Source: Vibrio toranzoniae
GTDB lineage: Bacteria; Pseudomonadota; Gammaproteobacteria; Enterobacterales; Vibrionaceae
Assembly (NCBI RefSeq): GCF_024347655.1
Contig: NZ_AP025515.1
Location: 62,001-126,000, forward strand
Length of the DNA: 64,000 nt
Reading direction: 5' to 3'
Position numbers and translations under genes: made by a program. The notes under the pieces were generated by a model. The model was not told where the DNA came from. It saw nothing but the letters and a program-made list of their open reading frames with translations, and ran no database searches. This document shows, piece by piece, positions 53,095 to 62,930 of the stretch. Each line of letters opens with the position of its first letter. The stretch's first letter is position 1.

Positions 53095-53376
53095 ATGGGT
53101 TTCTTCTCTAGATTATTTAGTGGCAAAGAAAAAACCGAACAAAAAGTAGAGATTGAGCCAGTCGAATATAAGGGTTTCAATATCTATCAAGATGCCATTG
53201 CTGAATCTGGTCAATACCGTGTTGCTGGGCGAATCGAGAAAGAGATCGAAGGTGAAATTAAAACTCATCGGTTTATTCGCTCTGACGTTGTTTCAAACAA
53301 ACAAGACGCCAACGAATTAATGCTCAAGAAATCACAGATGTTCATCGACCAAATGGGTAACAATATATTTAGCTAA
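53095..53376 (+). CDS. HlyU family protein (PF10115)
   Basis: A 93-residue cytoplasmic protein: MGFFSRLFSGKEK, then PVEYKGFNIYQDAIAESGQY and RVAGRIEKEIEGEIKTHRFIRSD. It matches the HlyU family named in Pfam. It is not the winged-helix HlyU regulator of V. cholerae (SmtB/ArsR type). Function is uncertain. It follows the ComFB-like gene by 40 bases and ends at a terminator. Confidence 0.85.
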   Translation: MGFFSRLFSGKEKTEQKVEIEPVEYKGFNIYQDAIAESGQYRVAGRIEKEIEGEIKTHRFIRSDVVSNKQDANELMLKKSQMFIDQMGNNIFS

Positions 53377-53412
53377 CCAATTAGGGTTAGAATTGATGTT
53401 AGTCATCATTTT

Positions 53413-53448
53413 GAGAGCTTTCAGTGTATATGCTGAAAGCTCTTTTTT
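53413..53448 (+). terminator. Terminator after the HlyU-family gene
   Basis: GAGCTTTCAG and CTGAAAGCTC form a ten-base stem followed by TTTTTT. Confidence 0.88.
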
Positions 53449-53673
53449 GTTTTTGAGAATAAGATCTGCTAACAGGTAGTTGTCACACAGATTACTGATT
53501 GAGTGGTTGATCTGCTTTGAGGAAGGGTTTCACTTCTTAAAATAAAGTGCTTAAAACTCCACCAAACTGTTATAAGTAATAACTTTTCTTATTCTTTGAA
53601 CAAAACGCTTGAAGTATTAGTTGTCGTTAGATACAAACGAATAAGTCATTGTGCCAATAGTCAAGGAATAGCT

Positions 53674-55221
53674 ATGCAAATTGGTGTACCAAGAGAAACA
53701 CTCGCAGGTGAAACGCGAGTCGCTGCATCGCCGAAATCGGTAGAGCAGCTACTAAAATTAGGGTTTGAAGTTTGTGTTGAATCACAAGCAGGTGCGTTAG
53801 CAAGTTTTGAAGATGCAGCTTATGAACAAGCTGGAGCAAAAGTTGTTACTGCAGATGAAGCTTGGAAATCCGATATTATCTTTAAAGTTAACGCTCCGAT
53901 CGTTGACGAGTCTAAAAACGAAATCGATCTACTTAAAGATGGCGCAACATTGGTCAGCTTTATTTGGCCTGCTCAAAACCCAGAATTAATGGAACAATTG
54001 TCCAGTCGTAACATCAACGTGATGGCGATGGATTCTGTTCCACGAATTTCGAGAGCTCAGGCGCTAGATGCGTTGAGTTCTATGGCAAACATCGCCGGTT
54101 ATCGTGCGGTTGTTGAAGCGGCGCATGAATTCGGCCGATTCTTCACCGGTCAAATTACAGCGGCTGGTAAAGTTCCACCAGCAAAAGTACTGGTTGCTGG
54201 TGCGGGTGTTGCTGGCCTTGCCGCTATTGGTGCTGCAGGTAGTTTGGGTGCGATTGTTCGTTCGTTCGATGTTCGTCCAGAAGTAAAAGAGCAAGTAGAG
54301 TCTATGGGCGCTGAGTTCTTGGAAGTCGATTTCAAGGAAGATACAAGCGCTGGTGATGGCTACGCAAAAGAGATGTCTGACGCGTTCAATAAGAAAGCTG
54401 AAGAACTTTATGCGGCTCAAGCGAAAGACGTCGACATCATTATTACCACCGCTCTTATCCCAGGACGTCCGGCACCTAAACTGATTACCAAAGAGATGGT
54501 AGACAGCATGAGTGCAGGTAGCGTGATTGTCGATCTTGCAGCAGCGAATGGCGGTAACTGTGAGTACACGGTTGCGGATCAAGTCATTACAACAGCGAAT
54601 GGCGTTAAGATTGTTGGTTACACAGACATGGTTGGTCGTCTACCGACTCAGTCTTCTCAACTCTACGCGACTAACCTCGTTAACTTGCTAAAACTGCTTT
54701 GCAAAGAGAAAGACGGCAATATCAATATAGACTTTGAAGATGTTGTGCTGCGTGGAGTCACAGTAGTAAAAGAAGGCGAAGTCACTTGGCCAGCGCCACC
54801 AATTCAAGTTTCTGCTCAACCACAACAAGCTAAACCAAAAGCAGCGAAACCCGAGCCTAAAGTTGAAGAACCTGTTTCTCCAATTAAGAAAGCGGCGGGT
54901 ATGGCGGTTGCTGTTGGTGCATTCGCTTGGGTTGCTTCGGTTGCTCCTGCTGCATTTTTATCTCACTTTACCGTTTTTGTTCTCGCTTGCGTGGTGGGTT
55001 ATTACGTAGTTTGGAATGTAAGCCATTCTCTGCACACACCGTTGATGTCCGTGACTAACGCGATTTCAGGGATCATTGTGGTAGGGGCACTGTTACAAAT
55101 AGGACAAGGAAGTGGCGTCGTCACGTTCTTATCATTTATTGCCGTATTAATTGCAAGTATCAATATCTTTGGTGGCTTTACCGTGACCAAACGTATGCTT
55201 GAAATGTTCCGTAAAGACTAA
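53674..55221 (+). CDS. pntA: NAD(P) transhydrogenase subunit alpha (PntA)
   Basis: A 515-residue subunit of the proton-driven transhydrogenase that moves hydride between NADH and NADP+. It starts [20 protein letters not shown], has the dinucleotide motif [22 protein letters not shown], and [20 protein letters not shown] Pro/Lys-rich linker follows, then about four membrane helices at the C-terminus. AAGGA nine bases before ATG 53674 sets the start over a longer upstream reading. pntB follows in the same operon. Confidence 0.96.
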   Translation: MQIGVPRETLAGETRVAASPKSVEQLLKLGFEVCVESQAGALASFEDAAYEQAGAKVVTADEAWKSDIIFKVNAPIVDESKNEIDLLKDGATLVSFIWPAQNPELMEQLSSRNINVMAMDSVPRISRAQALDALSSMANIAGYRAVVEAAHEFGRFFTGQITAAGKVPPAKVLVAGAGVAGLAAIGAAGSLGAIVRSFDVRPEVKEQVESMGAEFLEVDFKEDTSAGDGYAKEMSDAFNKKAEELYAAQAKDVDIIITTALIPGRPAPKLITKEMVDSMSAGSVIVDLAAANGGNCEYTVADQVITTANGVKIVGYTDMVGRLPTQSSQLYATNLVNLLKLLCKEKDGNINIDFEDVVLRGVTVVKEGEVTWPAPPIQVSAQPQQAKPKAAKPEPKVEEPVSPIKKAAGMAVAVGAFAWVASVAPAAFLSHFTVFVLACVVGYYVVWNVSHSLHTPLMSVTNAISGIIVVGALLQIGQGSGVVTFLSFIAVLIASINIFGGFTVTKRMLEMFRKD

Positions 55222-55231
55222 GGAGTAACAG

Positions 55232-56611
55232 ATGTCTGAAGGATTAGTACAAGCAGCTTATATTGTTGCTGCTGTATTCTTTATCATGAGCTTGGCTGGA
55301 TTATCGAAACAGGAATCTGCACGTGCAGGTAACTATTACGGTATTACGGGGATGGCAATTGCATTGATCGCGACGATCTTTGGCCCTCACTCTACAGGTA
55401 TTGTGTGGATAATCATCGCAATGGTGATCGGTGGTGGTATTGGTATCCACTACGCTAAGAAAGTTGAAATGACGGAAATGCCTGAGCTAGTGGCTATTCT
55501 GCACAGCTTTGTGGGTATGGCAGCGGTACTTGTGGGTTACAACAGTTACATTGATGCTCCTGAAGCGGCAACACACGCAGAGCATGTGATTCACTTAGTG
55601 GAAGTGTTCCTTGGCGTGTTTATCGGTGCGGTTACGTTCACTGGTTCGATTGTTGCGTTTGGTAAGCTTCGTGGCGTTATCTCTTCGTCGGCACTGAATA
55701 TCCCTCATAAGCATAAGTGGAACCTAGCGGCTATTGTGGTTTCTACATTGCTAATGATCATGTTCGTGAAAGCAGACGGCAGCATGTTTGCACTTATGGT
55801 GATGACATTGATCGCGTTTGCATTCGGTTACCACCTAGTGGCATCGATTGGCGGTGCAGATATGCCTGTGGTGGTTTCTATGCTTAACTCGTACTCTGGT
55901 TGGGCAGCGGCGGCGGCAGGTTTCATGCTTGCGAACGACTTGCTTATCGTAACCGGTGCACTCGTTGGTTCGTCAGGTGCCATTCTGTCGTACATTATGT
56001 GTAAAGCAATGAACCGTTCGTTCATTAGTGTTATCGCTGGTGGTTTTGGCCAAGAAGTCACAGTTTCTGATGGCGATGAAGAGCAGGGCGAACACCGTGA
56101 AACCTCAGCTGAAGATGTGGCTGACATGCTTAAGAACTCTAAGTCAGTAATCATCACTCCGGGATATGGCATGGCAGTAGCCCAAGCTCAATACCCAGTG
56201 CATGAAATCACTGAGAAGCTAAGAGCGCAAGGTATTAACGTTCGCTTTGGTATCCACCCTGTCGCTGGTAGGTTACCGGGTCACATGAACGTGCTGCTTG
56301 CTGAAGCAAAAGTACCTTACGATATCGTTCTTGAAATGGACGAAATCAATGACGACTTTGACGAGACAGATACGGTATTGGTAATTGGTGCGAATGACAC
56401 TGTAAACCCAGCAGCGCTGGAAGATCCAAACAGCCCAATTGCTGGCATGCCAGTACTTGAAGTTTGGAACGCTCAAAACGTCATCGTGTTCAAACGTTCG
56501 ATGAACACTGGTTACGCAGGTGTGCAAAACCCACTGTTCTTTAAAGAGAATACACAGATGCTGTTTGGTGATGCGAAACAGAGCTGTCTAGGAATTCTAG
56601 AACACTTGTAA
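55232..56611 (+). CDS. pntB: NAD(P) transhydrogenase subunit beta (PntB)
   Basis: A 459-residue subunit with about nine membrane helices in its N-terminal half, with [25 protein letters not shown]. The NADP-binding domain has [40 protein letters not shown] and [14 protein letters not shown]. It completes the transhydrogenase with PntA. The gap to pntA is ten bases, and a terminator follows. Confidence 0.97.
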   Translation: MSEGLVQAAYIVAAVFFIMSLAGLSKQESARAGNYYGITGMAIALIATIFGPHSTGIVWIIIAMVIGGGIGIHYAKKVEMTEMPELVAILHSFVGMAAVLVGYNSYIDAPEAATHAEHVIHLVEVFLGVFIGAVTFTGSIVAFGKLRGVISSSALNIPHKHKWNLAAIVVSTLLMIMFVKADGSMFALMVMTLIAFAFGYHLVASIGGADMPVVVSMLNSYSGWAAAAAGFMLANDLLIVTGALVGSSGAILSYIMCKAMNRSFISVIAGGFGQEVTVSDGDEEQGEHRETSAEDVADMLKNSKSVIITPGYGMAVAQAQYPVHEITEKLRAQGINVRFGIHPVAGRLPGHMNVLLAEAKVPYDIVLEMDEINDDFDETDTVLVIGANDTVNPAALEDPNSPIAGMPVLEVWNAQNVIVFKRSMNTGYAGVQNPLFFKENTQMLFGDAKQSCLGILEHL

Positions 56612-56639
56612 AGACCTGTCTGACAAACACCTTTAAAAC

Positions 56640-56667
56640 AAAGGAGCTCATTTGAGCTCCTTTTTTT
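56640..56667 (+). terminator. Terminator after pntAB
   Basis: AAGGAGCTCA and TGAGCTCCTT form a perfect stem followed by TTTTTTT. Confidence 0.9.
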
Positions 56668-56869
56668 GATCGGTAAAAGTCATCGTTGACTATTATTCAT
56701 AAACGATTGGAAAGAAATTACGTAATCGCACACTCGCTTGGATTGCTGGATTATTAAATCAACGCTCTGGTACACCCGTACAATGTATCCATATTATGAT
56801 GGAATTAATCATTGATATTCGCTGCTTTCACTGTTTTTCATGCGCTTAAAAATTTATCTTTGATAGCGA

Positions 56870-58366
56870 ATGGTATATATTTGTCTGATCTATATGAATT
56901 TGCGCTGGTTTGTGATCATCAAAAGAAAATTTACGCTTCTTATTGCTACGTTGTCAGTTTCAGTAAACGCATTTGCTGATTCTTTGCCTGAGCGTATCGA
57001 TAACTTCACCAAACTTTTTGATCATGAAACGGCAGTTGAATCTTATGACATTCGACTGCTTCAGGCTGATTATCCAACTCGCTTGATCATGCCATCTTCA
57101 ATGCTGCCGCAAACAGCAGAGTATCCATTAAAAGATATCCAACGCTTATATCAGTTATCAAAAACATGTAGCGGAAAGCTTCCGTTAAGCCCTTTGATCA
57201 CAGAGCCGTTGGTTTTTACCCGGGCGATGTGTAAAGGCACCAAACTTTCAGACCGCTGGTTTAGCCGTAGTGGCTTGATTCACCCTGGTGGTGGCTCTTA
57301 TGCGGCACGTTATGTTGAGAAGTACCCGGAAAAGTTCGACTCTTTAAAGCGTTTTATGCATATTCAAGAGCGGCCAAATACTGAAGATGATGAGCTGTTA
57401 TCTCGTTTACAAAAAATGGACAATGAAGCCATAGCGGCTCTGTTAGCTGGCGCAAGCATGTTTGTTGAGCTTGATGAAATGTGGGTGAAGCGCGGCGACA
57501 GATATTATCTGTATGACGAATCTGTGTGGAACGAAAATGCAACGGCTGCTGGATTATCGTTCAGTTTATCTTCAGAAGACAATAGCTGTTTTGTCCAACG
57601 CGGTAACGTCTGTTGGGAAATAGAAGATCATTCAGAGCTGCTGCAAATCGCGATGTTTATCTTGGTGATCGCCAACATCATGCTTGTATTCGGTTGGGCC
57701 GTATATCGTTGGAATAGCAAGAAGCAAGAGATGAAGAGCCGCATGCTCGTTCTTCAAATTTTAACGCACGAATTAAGAACACCGATTGCGAGTTTATCAT
57801 TGACAGTTGAAGGGTTCAGACGCGAGTTCGAACACTTACCAGAATCGGTTTATGATGAGTTTCGTAGGTTGTGTGAAGATACTCGTCGTTTAAGACAGTT
57901 AGCTGAAGCAAGTAAAGACTATTTGCAGTCAGATAATCAACCGCTCGCAACTGAATGGGTACCAAGCGTCGAAGAGTGGCTTCAATACAAAGTTGAAGAA
58001 GAATTCGCACCGGGAATTGAACTCCGTGTGAATAAAGATATCGCCGCAAAAGTGAACGTATATTGGTTAGGGACGTGCATCGATAACCTGATCAGGAATG
58101 CTGTTAAATACGGTGTCGCACCAGTGATACTAGAACTGAATACTTCTGACAAGAAGCTGACATTCAAAGTTATAGATAATGGAGACTTGTCCCGCAAAGA
58201 TTGGGGGCAACTAAGAAAGCCATTCGTTAGTAAGAGTGGACTCGGTTTAGGTCTGACGATAGTGGAATCTATGGTCGGAAAAATGGGCGGTCACATGACG
58301 CTTATCGGCCCCCCAACAACATTTATTTTGGAGATACCTTGTGAAACAGACATTGCTTCTCGTTGA
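56870..58366 (+). CDS. vxrA: Sensor histidine kinase VxrA (WigK)
   Basis: A 498-residue sensor of the VxrAB/WigKR system, which controls cell-wall repair and type VI secretion in vibrios. It has an N-terminal signal or anchor, then a periplasmic sensor domain with SLPERIDNFTKLF, PLSPLITEPLVFTRAMCKGT and SGLIHPGGGSYAARY. A membrane helix is near residue 270. The kinase core has LQILTHELRTPIASLSL, DNLIRNAVKYG and GLGLGLTIVESMVGK. A later start (GTG 56912) would give a neater signal peptide. It overlaps vxrB by 26 bases. Confidence 0.92.
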   Translation: MVYICLIYMNLRWFVIIKRKFTLLIATLSVSVNAFADSLPERIDNFTKLFDHETAVESYDIRLLQADYPTRLIMPSSMLPQTAEYPLKDIQRLYQLSKTCSGKLPLSPLITEPLVFTRAMCKGTKLSDRWFSRSGLIHPGGGSYAARYVEKYPEKFDSLKRFMHIQERPNTEDDELLSRLQKMDNEAIAALLAGASMFVELDEMWVKRGDRYYLYDESVWNENATAAGLSFSLSSEDNSCFVQRGNVCWEIEDHSELLQIAMFILVIANIMLVFGWAVYRWNSKKQEMKSRMLVLQILTHELRTPIASLSLTVEGFRREFEHLPESVYDEFRRLCEDTRRLRQLAEASKDYLQSDNQPLATEWVPSVEEWLQYKVEEEFAPGIELRVNKDIAAKVNVYWLGTCIDNLIRNAVKYGVAPVILELNTSDKKLTFKVIDNGDLSRKDWGQLRKPFVSKSGLGLGLTIVESMVGKMGGHMTLIGPPTTFILEIPCETDIASR

Positions 58367-59000
58367 AGATGATAAAAATTTAGCTGACGGTCTATTAGTT
58401 AGCCTTGAGCAAGCTGGGTATGAATGTTTGCATGCAGAACTGGTCTCTGAAGTTGATGCCTACTGGGAGCAAGCGGATCTAGTGATTCTAGATCGTCAGC
58501 TTCCTGATGGCGACTCAGTAGATGCTCTTCCCGGTTGGAAGAAAAAGAAAGATATCCCCGTAATTTTGCTGACAGCACTCGTTACAGTAAAAGACAAAGT
58601 TGCGGGTCTCGATTCAGGTGCGAACGACTACTTAACAAAGCCATTTGCAGAAGCAGAGCTGTTTGCTCGTATTCGTGCTCAACTTCGCCTACCAGACGCT
58701 GAAGAGCAGGATGAATCAAAAGTAATCGCTCAAAATCTTGTTATCGATAAAGCGACTCGTGAAGTGTTTTTTAACGAGCAAGAAGTCACGTTAACGCGCA
58801 CAGAGTTTGACCTGTTATTGTTCTTGGCAAGTAACCTTGGCCGCGTATTCACCCGTGACGAGTTGCTTGACCACGTTTGGGGTTACAACCACTTTCCAAC
58901 AACACGTACAGTCGATACCCATGTTTTGCAACTTAGACAGAAACTGCCGGGTCTAGAAATCGAAACGCTACGTGGCGTTGGTTACAAGATGAAAGCGTAA
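58341..59000 (+). CDS. vxrB: Response regulator VxrB (WigR)
   Basis: A 219-residue OmpR-type regulator starting at GTG with GGAG upstream. The receiver domain has LLVEDDKNLADGL, phospho-Asp in LVILDRQLPDGDS and YLTKPFAEAE. The C-terminal winged helix has LTRTEFDLLLFLASNLGRV and ends IETLRGVGYKMKA. It is phosphorylated by VxrA. It overlaps vxrA by 26 bases and vxrC by one, so the operon is tightly coupled. Confidence 0.94.
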   Translation: MKQTLLLVEDDKNLADGLLVSLEQAGYECLHAELVSEVDAYWEQADLVILDRQLPDGDSVDALPGWKKKKDIPVILLTALVTVKDKVAGLDSGANDYLTKPFAEAELFARIRAQLRLPDAEEQDESKVIAQNLVIDKATREVFFNEQEVTLTRTEFDLLLFLASNLGRVFTRDELLDHVWGYNHFPTTRTVDTHVLQLRQKLPGLEIETLRGVGYKMKA

Positions 59001-59887
59001 TGAAAAAAGCCTTACTCCCACTATTAATGTTGTCTTGCGTGGTGAATACCGCGCAAGCAACAGATTGGTTTAAAAATAGCGATGCTCTAACTCAAGTGCA
59101 CAAACATCTATTGGATAATGACTTATCCCTTATGTTTGATTCATTAGTGGAAGTTTGGCAAATCAATGCTTCTCAGTCTCGAGAAGATCACCTAAATGAG
59201 CTGTTCGACCAAGCGTTGAATAAAGATTGCGGTAAAACCCTCACAAAAAAGACACTACCCGATTGGGTCAGTTCGGTGGTCGTAAAAAGGCACATTATCC
59301 AAAGCCCAGGGCGAGATACATTTCGTGTTGCGATTGAGGTTGAATCTGATAACAACATTCAAGATATCACCTTCGAGAAGTGGGTCGATAAAGTTGTTTC
59401 GTCTGATAGTGAATTAACTAAAGAAAGCGAAGTCGTTAACAATGCTTCAGTCAATTTATATCTCAAGCGTTATAACTTAGCGTCTCAACTCGACTCTGGT
59501 TTATATCGTTTAAGCGTAAAAGGCGATGGCGGTAATTCTTGGAGCACTTGGGTTATTCTTGGTGAGGTCGCCATGCGTCAGCAAGTTCGCTGGGCATCTA
59601 AAGACACGTGGCGCATCGATAAAAAAGAGCTCCTTAACCCTTATTGTCCACTGCCTAAGCTTGAAGTCGGTTTGTACGATTATATCGACGAGCACTATGA
59701 ACAGGTGTGGGGTAAGAGCTACGAATCTGATTATCCGATGAACCTCACAGGTGAAGAGCTACCCAATGATCGCTATGTTTTGGCCATTTCAATGGTGCAT
59801 TATCGCTGGCAGGGCGACATAGCGATAGAACAAGCACAAACTATCAGTAAAACTTATGATATTTCTAGCGAAGAAGAGTTAAAGTAA
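59000..59887 (+). CDS. vxrC: VxrC, DUF2861 exported protein
   Basis: A 295-residue exported protein with a signal peptide ending VNTAQATD. It belongs to DUF2861. Visible parts are WFKNSDALTQVHKHLLDNDLS, GDGGNSWSTWVILGEVAMRQ and YCPLPKLEVGLYDYIDEHYE. It is the third gene of the vxr operon. It is thought to support VxrAB function in the envelope, but its role is not established. Confidence 0.9.
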   Translation: MKKALLPLLMLSCVVNTAQATDWFKNSDALTQVHKHLLDNDLSLMFDSLVEVWQINASQSREDHLNELFDQALNKDCGKTLTKKTLPDWVSSVVVKRHIIQSPGRDTFRVAIEVESDNNIQDITFEKWVDKVVSSDSELTKESEVVNNASVNLYLKRYNLASQLDSGLYRLSVKGDGGNSWSTWVILGEVAMRQQVRWASKDTWRIDKKELLNPYCPLPKLEVGLYDYIDEHYEQVWGKSYESDYPMNLTGEELPNDRYVLAISMVHYRWQGDIAIEQAQTISKTYDISSEEELK

Positions 59888-59937
59888 TTTAAAATTGAGC
59901 CGTTAACTATGTAAGGGATCTAACAAAGATAAACGGC

Positions 59938-61080
59938 ATGAAAAAAACTACTAAACTACTCGCAGCGTCAATTGCATTCGCCAGTCTTCCTCTTTCAGCA
60001 GCCAACTACGCCATTGAAGCGCGTGGTGATGCGATGGGTGGTGTTGGTGTTGTTTCTGCAAACTTCCTAACCGCTCCATTTTATAACCCAGCACTGGTTG
60101 CAATCTATCGTCGTAACGATGACATGGGCATGATCACGCCAAGCTTTGGTGGTAACTATAATGACCCCAACGATATGAAATCGAATATCGATAGTGTTAT
60201 TGACGCTTCAAATACTGCTGACTTAGATGCGGCGCTTAATAGACTTGATGGCAACCAAGCTAATGTAGAGCTTGGTGGTGTTGTAGCATTTGCACTTCCT
60301 AACCAGTTTGTTGCTGCAAACCTATTTGCTAAAGCTTACACAGAATCTTTTGCGACGCCTGATGTTTACACAACCGGTTCCGATACGGACAAAGTGGAGT
60401 TGTCGACAGTTGAAGCGGTTTCAATCGGCGTAGCCGAAGTCGGCCTTTCTCTTGCTAAATACCAAACCTTCATGGGCCAACACATTTCATTTGGTATTAC
60501 ACCTAAAATCCAACGTATATATACATACAACTATGTTGCTTCAGTTAATGATTACGACCTGTCTGACGTAAGAGAAAACAGTGACGGTGAAACAGCTTTC
60601 AACATGGATGCTGGTGCACTTTGGTTCTTCGGTCCATTCCGAGTCGGTGTTGCGGCAACCAACTTGATCTCTCGAGATATTGAAACTAAAGATACTACTA
60701 AGTTACTAACGAGTGGTTCAGAAAGTAACTTTGTGGGTGGTAAATACACTTACCAACTTGAGCCAGTTTATACCGTTGGTGCTGGTATCGTGTCGGACTA
60801 TTTTACATTAAGCGTTGATTACGATTTGAATGAGACAGAAAAGTTCACCTCATTTGATGATAACGAGCAGATGATTCGTGTGGGTACTGAAGTCGACCTG
60901 CTACGTCAGCTTAAGCTAAGGGGAGGGTACTACAAGAACTTGGCTTACTCTGATTCAGAAGGAACAGTTACAGCCGGTATTGGTATCTCGCCACTCAACT
61001 TGTTCCAGTTAGATCTAAGTGCTAACTACACGAATGAAAATGCTATGGGTGCTTCAATCAATTTCCTTGCTAGTTACTAG
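59938..61080 (+). CDS. vxrD: VxrD, TraF-like outer-membrane protein
   Basis: A 380-residue exported protein with a signal peptide ending LPLSAANY. The N-terminus EARGDAMGGVGVVSANFLTA resembles the FadL/TraF-like barrel group called 'conjugal transfer protein TraF' (PF13729). Long alternating beta-strands follow, and the C-terminus ends INFLASY. No other conjugation gene is present, so the TraF name is only a family label. Fourth gene of the vxr operon. Confidence 0.87.
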   Translation: MKKTTKLLAASIAFASLPLSAANYAIEARGDAMGGVGVVSANFLTAPFYNPALVAIYRRNDDMGMITPSFGGNYNDPNDMKSNIDSVIDASNTADLDAALNRLDGNQANVELGGVVAFALPNQFVAANLFAKAYTESFATPDVYTTGSDTDKVELSTVEAVSIGVAEVGLSLAKYQTFMGQHISFGITPKIQRIYTYNYVASVNDYDLSDVRENSDGETAFNMDAGALWFFGPFRVGVAATNLISRDIETKDTTKLLTSGSESNFVGGKYTYQLEPVYTVGAGIVSDYFTLSVDYDLNETEKFTSFDDNEQMIRVGTEVDLLRQLKLRGGYYKNLAYSDSEGTVTAGIGISPLNLFQLDLSANYTNENAMGASINFLASY

Positions 61081-61095
61081 CACACCTTATATAGT

Positions 61096-61119
61096 TCTGC
61101 TCCTAAACAAAGGAGCAGA
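61096..61119 (+). promoter_or_regulatory. Hairpin covering the vxrE ribosome-binding site
   Basis: TCTGCTCC and GGAGCAGA form an eight-base stem with an eight-base loop. The right arm contains the GGAG that serves ATG 61122. The site would be hidden while the hairpin is folded, suggesting translational control or coupling to vxrD. Confidence 0.55.
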
Positions 61120-61121
61120 GC

Positions 61122-61274
61122 ATGTTAAACGACTTACCAACCCTTTCTCACGAAGAACAACAGAAAGCTGTTGAACGTATCCAAGAAATGATGACTCAAG
61201 GCATCAGTACAGCACAAGCTATCAAAATCGTCGCTGAGCAAATTCGTGAAGAAATGAGTAATAAAGAAGAGTAG
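61122..61274 (+). CDS. vxrE: VxrE, UPF0181 (YoaH) small protein
   Basis: A 50-residue protein, below usual gene-calling thresholds. It reads [20 protein letters not shown] and then [20 protein letters not shown], matching the UPF0181/YoaH family ([15 protein letters not shown] pattern). It is helical and cytoplasmic, of unknown function. It is the last gene of the vxr operon, where vibrios carry UPF0181. GGAG lies six bases before the ATG but inside a hairpin. A terminator overlaps the stop. Confidence 0.88.
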   Translation: MLNDLPTLSHEEQQKAVERIQEMMTQGISTAQAIKIVAEQIREEMSNKEE

Positions 61275-61295
61275 GGCATAAGCCCTTCTTTTTTA
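61264..61295 (+). terminator. Terminator of the vxr operon
   Basis: AGGGC and GCCCT with a short loop, extended by AAG/CTT, are followed by TTTTTT. The stem begins at the vxrE stop codon. Confidence 0.7.
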
Positions 61296-61296
61296 C

Positions 61297-62041
61297 TCAC
61301 TTAATGCACTATAACTAAATACATTGCCTTCTAATATATTATCTCGTTCATACCAATACTTTATTCATCCTAAATCCTGACCTGTCCAAAACTGTTAAAT
61401 TCAGCTTATTCAGTTAGTTACATCAGAGCAATCCACTGTAGTGGCTTTTCTTCCTTTCTGTTTGTAATTAAATTACATAGAAGTCTGAAAGTAAAACATC
61501 TGTCACTTTAGGTGTCAGTATTTATGTCACCATATCTAAGTGGTTAAATCTATGGTGTTTTTTAAAGCTAGTGACGTTGTGACTTCTGTTTTTAGCGGAT
61601 ACGAGTGCATGAATGTTCAGAAGCAGACAAATGAGGATTTCATCTAAGAACAGCGCGAGATAAGTAACGACGGTAATGTTCAAAACCGATACCTCGAGTG
61701 ACTTACCACTGCTTAGAGCAAGCTTTACTCCCAAATATGTGACTTTAAGAACAAGTGCTTAGGAGAAGCATAGAGACGTAAGAAAGAGCTGTTTATAGAG
61801 CGATTCAGTAACGATACGTATCAACCGGAGAATGCCATTGATGACGTTATTACAGATGATGAGAGCGCGCTTAGGGGGGCGAATCGATTAGAACTCTGAT
61901 GAGACAATAAAGCTTATTTAGTCAGCGGTTAAAAATCTAACGGCTGCTTAAGTGGAGAGTAGATATCGACAGGGTATTGATTGCGTTGATTGAGTATTAG
62001 CAGAGAGTTGAATATGTAACTGCAGTCCAATCTAGCGAACT
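61297..62041. other. 745-base region without a credible gene
   Basis: No ORF here looks real. A minus-strand reading of 70 residues (61522-61734) has one hydrophobic stretch but no start context or family. A plus-strand reading of 37 codons after a TAG at 61771 shows ordinary-looking protein text but no start codon. The region reads like decayed coding DNA. Confidence 0.5.
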
Positions 62042-62605
62042 TTAATCAAACGTAACGACTTGGTTTCGTCTGTTGTCTTTAGCTTGGTAAAGCGCTTTGT
62101 CTGCACGTTTGATGGCAGTACGTATCGATTCATGCTGTTTAAGCTGCGTTACTCCGGTCGAAGCCGTTACTTGAAGCGCTTTAGGCCAAGGGCTTTGGTC
62201 CATTGTTAGGTAAAAATCATCGATAGATTCGTTACACTGTAGCGCAGTTTGTTCCAGGCAAACGAGTAGAAACTCCTCACCACCCCAGCGATAAAGCAAG
62301 TACTACTCACCAAGGCTCTCGTTCGTCGTTGCGACAAACTGAATAAGTACTTTGTCACCGGCTTCATGGCCATGTTGATCATTGATCTGCTTAAAATGGT
62401 CTAAATCAAACAACGCAATGTGAATCGTTTTTCCTTGTTGCGCCAGCCATTCGAAATCATAGAAGGTATCTAACGCTTCGGTTCGGTTTCTACATCCGGT
62501 CAACGGATCGGTTGTGGCCTTTACCTTTAGCTCTTCAATTTCTTGGGTTAAATAGCGTTGTTGCTCTGCTGCACGCGTTTTGCTTCGCTGTGCGATGTGT
62601 AATGC
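62042..62605 (-). pseudogene. Truncated diguanylate cyclase with in-frame TAG
   Basis: On the minus strand, translation from about 62605 gives a coiled coil, then TTDPLTGCRNR, HIALFDLDHFKQINDQHGHEAGD and, after a TAG at 62305-62303, YRWGGEEFLLVCLEQ and ADKALYQAKDNRRNQVV. This is a GGDEF domain broken by a single stop in the same frame. The N-terminal sensor part is missing: homology stops abruptly near 62605, where a different plus-strand sequence begins. It was a membrane or sensor cyclase and is now inactive unless the TAG is read through. Confidence 0.8.
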
Positions 62606-62721
62606 GCAATGCCTTAGACTTGGCGCAATCGGAGATTAGAGCATTAGCATTGATAAAATTGCTAGACCCAGAACTGACGGTTATACAGGAAAGCGCACCA
62701 TTAGACCAAATTCAAGTTTAA
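62602..62721 (+). pseudogene. Fragment of an unknown gene, 3' end
   Basis: From ATG 62602 the plus strand reads MRNALDLAQSEIRALALIKL and then LDPELTVIQESAPLDQIQV. This looks like the end of a real protein rather than a random frame. It begins exactly where the cyclase homology on the other strand stops, marking a recombination junction. I do not recognise the family. Confidence 0.4.
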
Positions 62722-62930
62722 ATATTGAACGCAGACCCTTGATTCTGAATGTTATTTGCTCAATAAGTGCGGTTTTTTCGGGGGTGATAATTTAACTGTA
62801 TATTTATACAGTTAAACTTAAAGTGGCTCGGTTTGTTGTAATAAGAGTAGTGTGTGCGAGTTTTATGGCTTGCTGTGATAACGAGTCACGAGGCCACTTT
62901 ACTGTTCATCAATTAAAGTGGAGGGTACTT
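62606..62930. other. Region between the broken cyclase and the small-gene cluster
   Basis: Holds the gene fragment to 62721, then non-coding sequence and the LexA-type palindrome at 62791-62816. A GTG-started frame at 62823 exists, but it opens right beside the palindrome and is unlikely to be translated from there. Confidence 0.5.
62791..62816. promoter_or_regulatory. LexA-type SOS box (perfect 26-base palindrome)
   Basis: The core CTGTATATTTATACAG (62796-62811) fits the LexA consensus CTGT-N8-ACAG exactly. The palindrome extends to 26 bases (TTTAA and TTAAA outer arms). It sits 115-135 bases before the small-gene cluster, so that cluster is likely induced by DNA damage. Confidence 0.75.

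Noticed and set aside
54064-54582. 172-residue minus-strand ORF
   Set aside because: It lies wholly inside pntA on the opposite strand, has no family features or ribosome site, and pntA is certain.
61522-61734. 70-residue minus-strand ORF with a hydrophobic stretch
   Set aside because: No ribosome site or recognisable family, and it lies in a decayed region.
61771-61900. Plus-strand reading of 37 codons with protein-like text
   Set aside because: It has no start codon after the preceding TAG, no ribosome site and no family; at best it is a remnant.
62601-62608. dif-like site at the cyclase junction
   Set aside because: Only eight bases match the left arm; the rest of the XerC/XerD site is missing.
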